From the NCBI RefSeq assembly GCF_000373185.1, contig NZ_KB890660.1, forward strand, positions 106,849 through 170,848: a DNA stretch of 64,000 bases. The letters are read 5' to 3'. Below the pieces are notes generated by a model, which saw nothing but the letters and a program-made list of their open reading frames with translations, did not search any database and was not told where the DNA came from. This DNA comes from Segatella paludivivens DSM 17968 = JCM 13650 (lineage in GTDB: Bacteria > Bacteroidota > Bacteroidia > Bacteroidales > Bacteroidaceae). Shown piece after piece: positions 1 to 9,700 of this stretch. Each line of letters begins with the position of its first letter. Within the stretch, counting starts at the first letter, position 1. The position numbers were made by a program, and so were the translations under genes.

Positions 1-422
1 TGTTTTTCATGAAGAGAATATAGGTACTTTAAATATTTGCCTTCTGCTATTCGATCAATCCTATCTTTATTTTTGTAGCCAGACCATTCATAAAGTCTTT
101 TGCCTCCTTTTGAAGAATTACAATGTTTACAAACCCTGATCACATTTTCAGGGATGTCTTCACCGCCACAGCATCTAGGCAATATATGTTCTGTGGTTAG
201 ATCTGTTTTTTCTCCGCAATAAATACATTCGTCTGGCTTTTCTTTTTCTTTTAACCATTCTCTAACAGATGAAGACCAATGAATTTCACCGGACAATAGT
301 TGCTTATACTTTGTCGTAATCATACCATAGTTCGTCTTCCCCCAATGAGCAGATTCTGATATAATCTTTGCGTATTGATAGTATAACAATTGGCGTACGG
401 TTTTTACATAATTTGCAGGCAT
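1..422 (-). CDS. HNH endonuclease, 3' end outside the window
   Basis: An open frame runs leftward from an ATG at 420-422 (complement) to the window edge without a stop, so about 140 N-terminal residues are visible and the C-terminus is missing. The visible part contains CIYCGEK, then TEHILPRC and VCKHCNSSKGG. This paired CxxC arrangement around a central His-Ile-Leu-Pro is the zinc-supported HNH nuclease core. Such domains cleave DNA and occur in restriction, homing and defence proteins, but the sequence does not say which role applies. A leading stretch of about 70 residues has no recognisable motif. The gene to its right is divergent and 690 bp away, so nothing here ties it to an operon. 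Confidence is good for the fold and low for the function. Confidence 0.75.
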   Translation of the reverse strand, partial: MPANYVKTVRQLLYYQYAKIISESAHWGKTNYGMITTKYKQLLSGEIHWSSSVREWLKEKEKPDECIYCGEKTDLTTEHILPRCCGGEDIPENVIRVCKHCNSSKGGKRLYEWSGYKNKDRIDRIAEGKYLKYLYSLHEK

Positions 423-1113
423 GGCTTGTTTTTTATATATTAATATTCAACATGGTTTTAAATAACTTCCCTGCAAAAGTAACAAATTCTATTTATAATG
501 CAAATAAATATAAAAAAATCATTTTGTAATTTATTGAAGCTTACATTGTTGATCATGAATAAACTAATAATTAAATTAAGTTGTTATGTTTTTTTTATTT
601 CAAGCTGTTGTATTATTCACTTGAATTAGAATTACTTATTTTGTAACTCTTGATTCTTATTTGTAATGTTATAAAAATGTATGAACGATTAAAGTGAATT
701 TGTATTTTTATGACAGATAATTTTTTCTTACGTAAGAAATTTGTCGAAAGATAAAAATCACCCAAGAGTTTAAAACTGCTAAAAAACCTCCACGCATAAT
801 ATAATTACCTAGTTTGTAATGTGTTGAGAGTGGAGGATATTTCGTGATTTTGAACAAAAAAAATATTAGTGTTTTAAATCATATAAGATTTATAATACCA
901 TCGGCAATCACAGAGAACCAACTTTCTTATATTTGAACTGTTTTCGTTTCCCATTATTTACTAGAGCAATTGTGCCAAGGAATAAAATAGTTAAGAGCAT
1001 AAATCGTTATCTTTACAATTCATTTGCAATATGCAAAATCACGTTTTGCTTTTTGTGATTACAAAACTAGGATAATATCGTCTTAAATAGAAAAACGACC
1101 CTATACATCCGTA
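423..1113. other. Intergenic region between HNH gene and pectin locus
   Basis: No convincing gene is seen in this 690-bp AT-rich stretch. A 7-bp inverted repeat (cctccac 787-793 / gtggagg 830-836) spans a 36-nt loop. Just upstream of the first glycosidase gene are overlapping dyads, gcaaaa/ttttgc (1033-1038, 1044-1049) and aatcac/gtgatt (1037-1042, 1055-1060). Their position suits an operator or promoter of the downstream operon, but that is inference. A 30-codon ORF on the minus strand (908-1000) is noted and not called. Confidence 0.4.
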
Positions 1114-2022
1114 ATGATGAAAAGAGCTTTCAATATAATATTCCTGATAATTACAACATTTTTAGTATCATGCAGTAGTGACATATATATGTATAGCAGT
1201 TTCCATGAACCTGCTACAGATGGATTGCGCTATCTTTGGAGTCGTGATGGTATGCATTGGGACTCAATACATGGAACATGGCTATCTCCGAAAGTTGGAA
1301 AGCAGCACGTGATGAGAGATCCTTCAATACAGTCAACACCAGATGGTGTTTTCCATATGGTTTGGACAAGTAGTTGGCGTGGTGACCGTGGTTTTGGATA
1401 TGCATCTTCTCGTGACCTCGTGCATTGGAGCAAAGAAAGATTCATTGAGGTTATGCCAGATACGACAACTGTTAATGTATGGGCACCCGAACTATTTTAT
1501 GATGATACACGTCGTGAAATGATGATCGTGTGGGCTTCTTGTGTTCCATATAAATTTGATAAGGGACAGGAAGAGGAGAATAATAATCATAGACTTTACT
1601 ATACCACAACAAAGGATTTTGTGACATTCTCCCCTACAAAGTTGCTTGTTGACACCCATTTCAGTGCTATCGACGCTACGATATTAAAGCGTGGTAAAGA
1701 CGATTATGTAATGGTAGTAAAAGATAACACGCGCCAAAATCGCAATCTTCGTATTTCTTTTGCTCGTGATCCCCATGGCCCTTGGACAAAACCATCTGAG
1801 ACATTTACTGAGAATTTTGTTGAAGGTCCTACTACCGTTAAGTTGGGCAAAGACTATATTATATATTATGACCGTTACCAGAAGCATGACTTTGGTGCAA
1901 TGAAGACACGGGATTTTATTCACTTTACAGACATTACATCTGAAATAAGAATACCTAGTCTGCATAAGCATGGTACAATTTTCAAAGTTCCAAAGCATTT
2001 GGTAAATAAATTGATAAAATGA
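1114..2022 (+). CDS. Secreted GH43-like (five-bladed propeller) glycosidase lipoprotein
   Basis: A 302-residue protein that opens with a lipoprotein signal ending in FLVSCSSD, so it is probably anchored by the cysteine near residue 20. The body has repeated propeller-style segments: RDPSIQSTPDGVFHMVWTSS (residues about 68-87), a SSRDLVHWSKER blade and NVWAPELFYD. This RDP...WAPE pattern is typical of GH43/GH32-like five-bladed beta-propellers, where the Asp of RDPS is the usual base. GH43 enzymes release arabinose, xylose or galactose from plant polysaccharides; the subfamily cannot be set by eye. Its stop overlaps the start of the next gene by four bases (ATGA), so the two are co-translated. 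In the B. thetaiotaomicron RG-II locus a GH43 (BT1021) sits beside BT1020, which this pair resembles (from memory). Confidence 0.75.
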   Translation: MMKRAFNIIFLIITTFLVSCSSDIYMYSSFHEPATDGLRYLWSRDGMHWDSIHGTWLSPKVGKQHVMRDPSIQSTPDGVFHMVWTSSWRGDRGFGYASSRDLVHWSKERFIEVMPDTTTVNVWAPELFYDDTRREMMIVWASCVPYKFDKGQEEENNNHRLYYTTTKDFVTFSPTKLLVDTHFSAIDATILKRGKDDYVMVVKDNTRQNRNLRISFARDPHGPWTKPSETFTENFVEGPTTVKLGKDYIIYYDRYQKHDFGAMKTRDFIHFTDITSEIRIPSLHKHGTIFKVPKHLVNKLIK

Positions 2023-5000
2023 AGAAACTGTTTTTTGTTACAATTGCACTATGTTCATTGGCTTTACCAATGAATGCGCAAGGAGCTCATTATTCAGGCA
2101 GTCAACTGAGTGATCCTAATCGTCATGACGGAGGACTCTCGCCTGTTGTTGGAGTGCACAATATACAAATTCTTCGTGCTAATCGTGAACATCCTTCTTT
2201 GCAGAACGGAAATGGTTGGACATATAATCATCAGCCAATGATGGCTTATTGGAAAGGTAAGTTTTATGTACATTATCTTTCTGATCCTTCGGATGAGCAT
2301 ATTCCACCTTCGCATACCAATCTGCAAACATCACTAGACGGATACCACTGGACTTCACCCGTTGCGATATTTCCCGAGTATCGTGTGCCTGAAGGATATA
2401 CTAAAGTTGGTAATAATATAAAAGCCCATAATCTGATTGCTGTAATGCATCAACGTGTGGGTTGGTATATAAGCAGTGAAAACCGTCTGTATGCTTTAGG
2501 GAATTATGGAGTAGCATTAGATCCCAAGGATGATCCAAACGATGGTAACGGCATCGGACGTGTGATAAGAGAAGTGAAAGCTGATGGTAGTTTCGGAAAG
2601 ATCTACTTTATATATTATAATCACTCTTTTAATGAGTCGAATACTGATTATCCATATTTCACTCATGCTGACAGACACCTTGTAAAGGCAGCAAAAGAGA
2701 TTCTTGCTAACCCTCGTTATCGTATGCAATGGGTGGAAGAGGCTGACAGAAATGATAAACTTATTCCGCTTAACAAACCTTATAAGGCTTATAATGACTA
2801 TACGTTGCCTGATGGTCACCTTGTTGCTTTGTGGAAACATGCTCTTACATCAATATCCGCAGATGGTGGAAATACGTGGAGCCAACCTGTAGAACGTGCG
2901 GCGCGGTTCGTAAATAGTAATGCTAAGATTTGGGGACAGAGATTGTCAGATGGCAGTTACGCAACTGTATATAACCCTTCTGAATACAGATGGCCACTTG
3001 GCATATCTTTGTCGGCAGACGGACTTAATTACACAACTCTCAATCTTGTATGCGGAGAAGTTCCTCCAATGAGATATGGGGGCAACTATAAAAGTTTTGG
3101 ACCACAATATGTAAGAGGAATACTTGAAGGTAATGGAATGCCGCAAGACGGCAATATGTGGGTAAGCTACTCAATGAATAAGGAAGACATTTGGGTGGCA
3201 CGCATACCTGTACCTGTGCAGATAGATTCACATAGTCAGGCAGACGATGACTTCTCTCGTTATTCGTCATTGTCACAACTTACCATGTGGAATATATATT
3301 CTCCTTTAATGGCACCAGTTGGAATAAGTGACAAATGGCTTACATTGAAAGATGAAGATCCTTTCGACTATGCACGTGTGGAGCGCAAGATACCTGCAAC
3401 ACGCGAGTTGACAGTTGACTTTGATTTGCAGGCAATGCAAAATCATAATGGAATATTACAGATAGAATTTCTTGATGATAAAGGAATATCAGCATCTCGT
3501 ATAGAACTTACCAATGAGGGCATTATTCGTGCGAAGAGTGGGGCACGATATGGCAAACTATGTGATTATGTTCCTAATCAGGTATATCATATTAAGGTAC
3601 ATCTAAGTGTAGATCACCGCATGGCAGAATTCTTTGTTGATGGAAAAAATGCAGGAAAGAGAATATTCTATGCTCCAGTGCATGAAATAGAGCGGATAAT
3701 GATGCGTACAGGTATTCAGCGTACAAGTCCCGACGTTGATTCTCCTGCTGACTGGAACGGAATATTAGATAATGCTGGCGCAATAGACTCACTTGCTGAA
3801 TATCATATTGCAAATTTCAAGACTACAAGTGACGATGCCAGTGCCGGAACGGCTGTGTTAAAGTCATCTGATTATCACCATTATGTTGATTACTTCAATA
3901 ATATGGAAGATGAGAATATCGTTCAGGCTATTCCTAACGACAGCGCATGGCAGTGGATGGAAAGCAATATACCTTTGTTTGATTGTCCGCAGAAAGACTT
4001 TGAGCAGACATGGTATTATCGCTGGTGGACACTTCGCAAGCATATAGAGAATACTCCAGTAGGTTATGCGATGACGGAATTTCTCGTAAAGCGAAACTAT
4101 GCTGATAAATATAATTTGATTGCGTCTGCCGTCGGGCATCATATTACTGAGAGTAGATGGTTGCGCAATCCAATATATCTTGACCAGATAATCAATACAT
4201 GGTTTCGAGGCAATGACGGAAAACCGATGAAGAAGATTAATTTCTATAGTTCATGGATTGCGTCAAGTATATGGAACCGCTATCTCGTTGATCATCGCAA
4301 GGACAATGCAACAGCGTTGCTGAATGATTTGGTCTGGGAAAATAAACTGTGGGATAGTCATCGTTGGATAAATGAAAACAAACCGTCTCTATATTGGCAA
4401 TATGACGTGAGAGACGCTATGGAAGAAACTATAAGTGGAGGACGAAAAGAAAAGAATGCACGCCCTAGCATTAACAGTTATATGTATGGAAACGATCGTG
4501 CTATTGCTAATATAGCACGTCTTGCAGGAAAGAATGATGTTGCCACACTATACAATCTTAAGGCAGATACGATTAGAAATCTTGTAGAAACTAAGTTGTG
4601 GAACGACAGTGCAAAGTTCTTTGAAGTGAAATATCCAAATAATAAGTTTGCTGCTGTTCGTGAGGAAATAGGTTTTCTGCCATGGTATTTTAATCTGCCG
4701 ACAGACAATAGCGACTTTTCTCAGGCATGGCTTCAGGTGACTGACGAGAAAGGATTTTCCGCTCCATTTGGGTTGACAACTGCAGAGCAACGTCATCCTG
4801 CATTCCGCAGCCATGGAGTCGGTAAATGTGAATGGGACGGTGCCGTATGGCCTTTTGCCACTAGTCAGACGCTTACTTCAATGGCTAATCTTCTGAATGA
4901 TTATACCCATCTACCTATCATAAATAAAGATGGTGATAATTATGATTCGTGGCACAAAGCATATTTCACGCAACTTGAGAAATATGTGCAGAGTCAGAAC

Positions 5001-5366
5001 TATCGTGGTAAACCATATATCGGTGAATATCTTGATGAGACAACAGGATATTGGTTGAAAGGAGACCAAGAACGAAGCAGATACTATAATCACAGTACTT
5101 TTGCTGATCTTGTCATCACAGGATTGTGTGGTCTTCGCCCACGTCAGGACAATACCCTTGAAATAAATCCATTGTTACCAAACGGAAAATGGAAGTGGTT
5201 CTGCCTTGATAACATCCTTTATCATGGTCATAACTTATGTGTTGTTTGGGATGAGACTGGCGGTAGATACCATATCGGACGAGGCATGACGATATTCGTT
5301 GACGGAAAGAAGGTCGCCAACAGCAATAAACTCGGCAGAATAATCGTTAAAGATATATTGAAGTAA
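2019..5366 (+). CDS. Two-domain glycosidase, BT1020-like (GH143/GH142-type)
   Basis: A 1115-residue secreted protein with a signal peptide of about 20 residues ending LPMNAQG. Residues about 30-400 form a sialidase-like propeller with blades such as QTSLDGYHWTSP and SISADGGNTWSQP. A concanavalin-like insert follows (about 430-600). From about 650 to the end it resembles an (alpha/alpha)6-barrel hydrolase, with PSINSYMYGNDRAIANIARL and GKCEWDGAVWPFATSQT, as in MGH1/GH142-type catalytic modules. This architecture matches BT1020, whose N-terminal GH143 removes DHA and whose C-terminal GH142 removes beta-L-arabinofuranose from rhamnogalacturonan II. That is recalled family knowledge, not a search result. 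The gene overlaps the GH43-like gene by 4 bp and is followed after 25 bp by the esterase gene, so the three form an operon. The family assignment is moderate; a secreted glycosidase is nearly certain. Confidence 0.7.
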   Translation: MKKLFFVTIALCSLALPMNAQGAHYSGSQLSDPNRHDGGLSPVVGVHNIQILRANREHPSLQNGNGWTYNHQPMMAYWKGKFYVHYLSDPSDEHIPPSHTNLQTSLDGYHWTSPVAIFPEYRVPEGYTKVGNNIKAHNLIAVMHQRVGWYISSENRLYALGNYGVALDPKDDPNDGNGIGRVIREVKADGSFGKIYFIYYNHSFNESNTDYPYFTHADRHLVKAAKEILANPRYRMQWVEEADRNDKLIPLNKPYKAYNDYTLPDGHLVALWKHALTSISADGGNTWSQPVERAARFVNSNAKIWGQRLSDGSYATVYNPSEYRWPLGISLSADGLNYTTLNLVCGEVPPMRYGGNYKSFGPQYVRGILEGNGMPQDGNMWVSYSMNKEDIWVARIPVPVQIDSHSQADDDFSRYSSLSQLTMWNIYSPLMAPVGISDKWLTLKDEDPFDYARVERKIPATRELTVDFDLQAMQNHNGILQIEFLDDKGISASRIELTNEGIIRAKSGARYGKLCDYVPNQVYHIKVHLSVDHRMAEFFVDGKNAGKRIFYAPVHEIERIMMRTGIQRTSPDVDSPADWNGILDNAGAIDSLAEYHIANFKTTSDDASAGTAVLKSSDYHHYVDYFNNMEDENIVQAIPNDSAWQWMESNIPLFDCPQKDFEQTWYYRWWTLRKHIENTPVGYAMTEFLVKRNYADKYNLIASAVGHHITESRWLRNPIYLDQIINTWFRGNDGKPMKKINFYSSWIASSIWNRYLVDHRKDNATALLNDLVWENKLWDSHRWINENKPSLYWQYDVRDAMEETISGGRKEKNARPSINSYMYGNDRAIANIARLAGKNDVATLYNLKADTIRNLVETKLWNDSAKFFEVKYPNNKFAAVREEIGFLPWYFNLPTDNSDFSQAWLQVTDEKGFSAPFGLTTAEQRHPAFRSHGVGKCEWDGAVWPFATSQTLTSMANLLNDYTHLPIINKDGDNYDSWHKAYFTQLEKYVQSQNYRGKPYIGEYLDETTGYWLKGDQERSRYYNHSTFADLVITGLCGLRPRQDNTLEINPLLPNGKWKWFCLDNILYHGHNLCVVWDETGGRYHIGRGMTIFVDGKKVANSNKLGRIIVKDILK

Positions 5367-5391
5367 CTCTAATATATAAAACAAACTGATC

Positions 5392-6705
5392 ATGCAAAAT
5401 ATTAAATCAATATTGGCATTGGCATTTTTGATGTTTATACATCAATCTCCAATTCAGGCACAGACATATTCTACAAAATATGAGAAACCATTAAGCACCG
5501 TAATGAACGGTTTGGAAAAACGCTTTAAGGTTAAGTTTAAGTATAATGTTGATACAACAGGATTGAAGTTAACTTATGCCGATTTCAGGGTGCGTGCTTA
5601 TTCATTGGAAGAGTCGTTGAGAAATATTCTCGCTCAGTTTGATTTTAATTATTGGAAGCAGTCAGATAATGTATATAAGATAAAACCTTACGAATATCCT
5701 AGACGTCATGTGCAGGAAGGTGAGCAGATGCTTAAATACCTCAGTGGTATGTATTCAAATCGAGAACAGTTTGAAATGCGTCGTGACAGCGTGAGACGCG
5801 AGGTAAGAAAGCTACTGGAGATAGATAAATACAAAGACAGTCTTGTGCATCATAAGGCTATACTTGGTAAGATCATAAAGAATGACGGATATACAGTACA
5901 GAACATTTGTATAGAAACTTTGCCAGGTGAACATCTGTTTGGAAGTATATATAGTCCTGCTACAAAGGGAAAACATCCACTTATCATTTGTCCTGATGGA
6001 CATTTTAATGGTGGGCGTTATCGTAAAGACGAACAGCAACGTCTTGGGACTCTTGCCAGAATGGGCGCAATATGTGTGGACTTTGACCTATATGGATGGG
6101 GAGAAAGCGAAATGGAATATGGCAAAGATAGCCACCAGACTGATCGTGCCCATGTGATACAGGCTTTGAATGCGGAAGTGTTGCTTGATTATATGTGGAA
6201 TAACAGAAAAGATGTTGACAAGAAGCGTATCGGCGTAAACGGCGGTAGTGGTGGAGGTACTCATACCATTCTGCTAACGGTTCTTGATAATCGTATTACG
6301 GCTGCTGCACCTACGGTTAATCTAGCTAGTCATTTCGACGGAGGATGTCCTTGCGAAAGCGGTAAACCTATCCAATTGGCAGGCGGTGGTACATGTAATC
6401 CTGAACTGATATCATTCTTTGCACCACGTCCTTTGCTCATTGTTAGTGATGGTGGCGACTGGACATCAAGCGTGCCAGAACTGGAGTTCCCGTTCCTGAA
6501 ACGTATATATGGCTTTTATGGAGCTGAAGATAAATTAACGAATGTGCATCTGCCGAATGAACGCCACGACTTTGGAATCAACAAGCGTCAAGCCAATTAT
6601 GATTTTTTTATAAAAGTGTTTAATCTTGACAAGACAAAACTTGACGAAAGCAAGGTGAAGATATTGGAACCTTCAGCCCTGCAAAGTAATATTAACGGAA
6701 AGTAA
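5392..6705 (+). CDS. STN-domain alpha/beta-hydrolase esterase (CE19/pectin methylesterase-like)
   Basis: A 437-residue secreted protein with a signal peptide ending IQAQ (about residue 24). Residues about 28-100 form an STN domain (KPLSTVMNGLEKRFKVKFKY, then SLEESLRNILAQFDFNYWKQ), the short beta-alpha module normally found in front of SusC-type transporters or secretins. The rest is an alpha/beta-hydrolase with a GGSGGG nucleophile elbow, LLIVSDGGDW for the acid strand and NERHDFGINKRQ for the catalytic His. Related esterases of RG-II loci (CE19, BT1017) remove methyl esters from the pectin backbone, and the position directly after the BT1020-like gene supports that role. CE7-type acetyl esterases are the alternative. 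The gene converges on the regulator gene with only three bases between the stop codons. Confidence 0.7.
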   Translation: MQNIKSILALAFLMFIHQSPIQAQTYSTKYEKPLSTVMNGLEKRFKVKFKYNVDTTGLKLTYADFRVRAYSLEESLRNILAQFDFNYWKQSDNVYKIKPYEYPRRHVQEGEQMLKYLSGMYSNREQFEMRRDSVRREVRKLLEIDKYKDSLVHHKAILGKIIKNDGYTVQNICIETLPGEHLFGSIYSPATKGKHPLIICPDGHFNGGRYRKDEQQRLGTLARMGAICVDFDLYGWGESEMEYGKDSHQTDRAHVIQALNAEVLLDYMWNNRKDVDKKRIGVNGGSGGGTHTILLTVLDNRITAAAPTVNLASHFDGGCPCESGKPIQLAGGGTCNPELISFFAPRPLLIVSDGGDWTSSVPELEFPFLKRIYGFYGAEDKLTNVHLPNERHDFGINKRQANYDFFIKVFNLDKTKLDESKVKILEPSALQSNINGK

Positions 6706-6708
6706 TTT

Positions 6709-9700
6709 CTATCCCTGATATTTGCTTGGTACGATGCCGTATCTAGCCTTGAAGCATTTGTTAAAATACGATGAATCCAGAATGCCGACTTTATAACTGA
6801 TTTCTGATATCGTGTACTTTCCTTCAAGAATCAGTTTTGCGGCATATTCCATACGCTCGTTAATTAGATATCTGTTTGGTGATACGCCATATACTTCTTT
6901 CATCTTTCCATAGAACTTAGTTCGTCCCATGCACATTATCTGTGCCAGTCTGTCGACATTGAAATCTGCGTCACCGATATGCTGACTGATGATTGAAGCC
7001 ACCTGTTGGCGGAAAATCTTATCAGCTTTATTGGTTAGTATAGGAGTGTCGGTTGCAACTGTATTGTTTTCGGCAGGCGTGCTTTCTACTTCGCCACTTG
7101 CTGCATTCCACTTTATAAGTTGAATCATACGTGCGATAAGAAGATTGAAATTGCAAGGCTTTATCATATAGTCGTCAGCTCCGGCTTGATATCCTTTTAT
7201 CTGATGATTTTCGTCATCAAGGGCTGTAAGCATTATCACAGGAATATACTTGAATTCATTGTGCTCCTTGAGTTTCTTTACGATTTCATATCCGTTCATA
7301 TCTGGCAACATGATGTCGCATAGTATAAGGTCGGGATGTTCTTTTATGGCACCTTCATATCCAGATTTTCCGTTACAGAAGCCTATGGCGTTGAAATAAA
7401 TACCTACTTCTCCTTTGATTTGCTCCATCATGTCGGGATCATCCTCTATGATTACAATCTTTTGATTGTTGAGAGCTTCGGGAGCCATTTCCTTAATCAA
7501 CTGGACACTGTGCTCGTCGTCTTTGTCATCTGTGTTTATAGCTGTGTCTGCGCAATAGTCTTCTGGCTGGAAAATGTCTTTGTCGGTAGGAAGGGTTATC
7601 GTAAATAAGGAACCACCTTTCGGTGAAGTTGGCTTATAGGTAAGATCTCCATAATGCTGTTGTGCCATCATGTGGGCTGTATAAAGTCCGATACCCATTC
7701 CGCCTTTTGATACATATCCGTGCATAAATGGTTCGAATAGTGTTGCCTGCTGTTCTGGACTTATGCCAACTCCGTTGTCTTCAACCTCAATAAATAGTTT
7801 GTCATTTTCTTCATCGTGCCTTACACGTACTAGTACATTTCCGTATTCTGCAGTATATTTCACGGCATTTGAAAGCAGATTATAAACCATCGTCTCAACT
7901 ATCTGATGGTCAAAGAGCATTTCGTAGCTTTTTTTGAAAGGAAGGAAACTGTAACTTATATCCTTCTGGTTTGCTACGCTCCATAAATCTTGGTATATCT
8001 CATGTACGAAAGCAATGATATCATCTTTTTCAACATTAAGTTTTACGTTTCCGGTATCAATTTTTCTGAATTCCATGAATTGATTTACTAATCTCAACAG
8101 TCTATGAGTACCTCGTTTCGCTGTCTGAATATTACTTCTTGTAGGCACACCAGGTTGTGCTAATTTGTCGATGGCATTCTGTATGATAGCCAAAGGAGTG
8201 CGGAACTCATGAGTTATGTGGGTGAAGAAGTTAATTCTGAAATCAGCCAGTTCCTTCTCAACTCGCATTTGCTGACTAAGTTTTAGTCTTTCTTTAGCGT
8301 TTCTATAGAAAGAATATCCTGCTATGAATATTATTGATAGATATATTATCCAAGCTAACCACGTGTTATACCAAGGTTGCTTAATCACGATAACAAGTTG
8401 TGTTTCGCTACCCCATACATTTTTAGCCAATGCCTTTATATGGAATACATATTTACCAGGTGAAAGATTAGAGTATTCCACATGCGAATCACTTGTGGCA
8501 CGTCTCCAAGTCTTATCCAATCCCTCAAGATAGTATTGGTATAACTGAGATTCTATATCCTGATAGGCAAAGTTTGAAAAATATAATGTCAGTGAGTTCT
8601 GTGTATGTTCAAGTGTCATGCGACCTGTATCGTCAAGCTTCGAGTTCAAGTCATTAGCCGAGTCCAGTCCGTCGTAGATAGAATTACCGTTTACATGAAT
8701 ATCACTTATATATACTTTGGATGCTGATTCATTTTCCTTGACATGTCTTTCATTTTCAGGATTCAGAACAACCAATCCGTAACAAGTTCCGAAAGCAATA
8801 TTACCATTACTTAGCACCATTGCGCTGTTATCGGCACAGCTGTTGCTTTGTACGTTGTTGGTTAGAATATACTTCCTCACGTAGTTGTCTCTTGTATCTA
8901 CTCGTGACAATCCTTCATCTGTTCCAGCCCAAATACAGCCGAAACGATCTTTTACTAATGAACGAACGTTGTTGTTGGATAGTCCCTCGGTCTTAGAAAT
9001 CATTCTGAATGTCATCCTGTGTGGTCCTTTTGAAAAGTCGCATCTCACCAAGCCACCACCGACAGTACCAGCCCAGACAACATTGTCGCGGTCTGGCAAA
9101 ATACAGTTGACCTCATCAACGGGGAATTTGCCGTTTATCACGTTGTATGCATAAAAATCATTATTGCTTATGTTGCGCTTATTGATATTTGCATAATAAA
9201 GTCCGTTGAATGTAGCTATATACATCTTGCCCTGAGGCGTAATTTTCATGTCGTGTATTCGGTTCTCGTTGAATTCTCCAGTGAGTAAGTTTTTTGCATT
9301 AAGAATTCCGGTATTACTATATCTTGTCATATAAATACCATATCCCCAACTGCCAATCCATATTCTGCCGTATTTGTCTTCTTCTACACTAAAGAAATCA
9401 TTTGCATCAACATGTTTGCCATCTGCTCGCAAAATCATTTTCTTTCCGTTCAGATAAATGCCGTCACCACGTGTGGCAAGCCATTCGTTACCTTTAGAGT
9501 CAATAAAATAATCGTATATGCCGGCTTTCATCTTATGTTTGAAAGAGAAAGTCTTTGTCTTTTCATTAAAGCTGTATAGATTGTTGCACATGGTAGAGAC
9601 GATTACATTTCCGCCCTTTCCCATGAAAATGTTTTTCATGTAGTTTGTCCAGTCACCTTTTTGCTTATAGTCAATCATGTAGTAGGCTGCATTATTGTCG

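Noticed and set aside
1..422. HNH endonuclease as part of a defence island
   Set aside because: Only one partial gene is visible and no other defence gene is adjacent; the claim would need sequence outside the window.
908..1000. 30-codon ORF on the minus strand with a hydrophobic start and basic end (NNGKRKQFKYKK)
   Set aside because: Too short, closed by a stop two codons upstream, no promoter and no family I recognise. It may be a relic.
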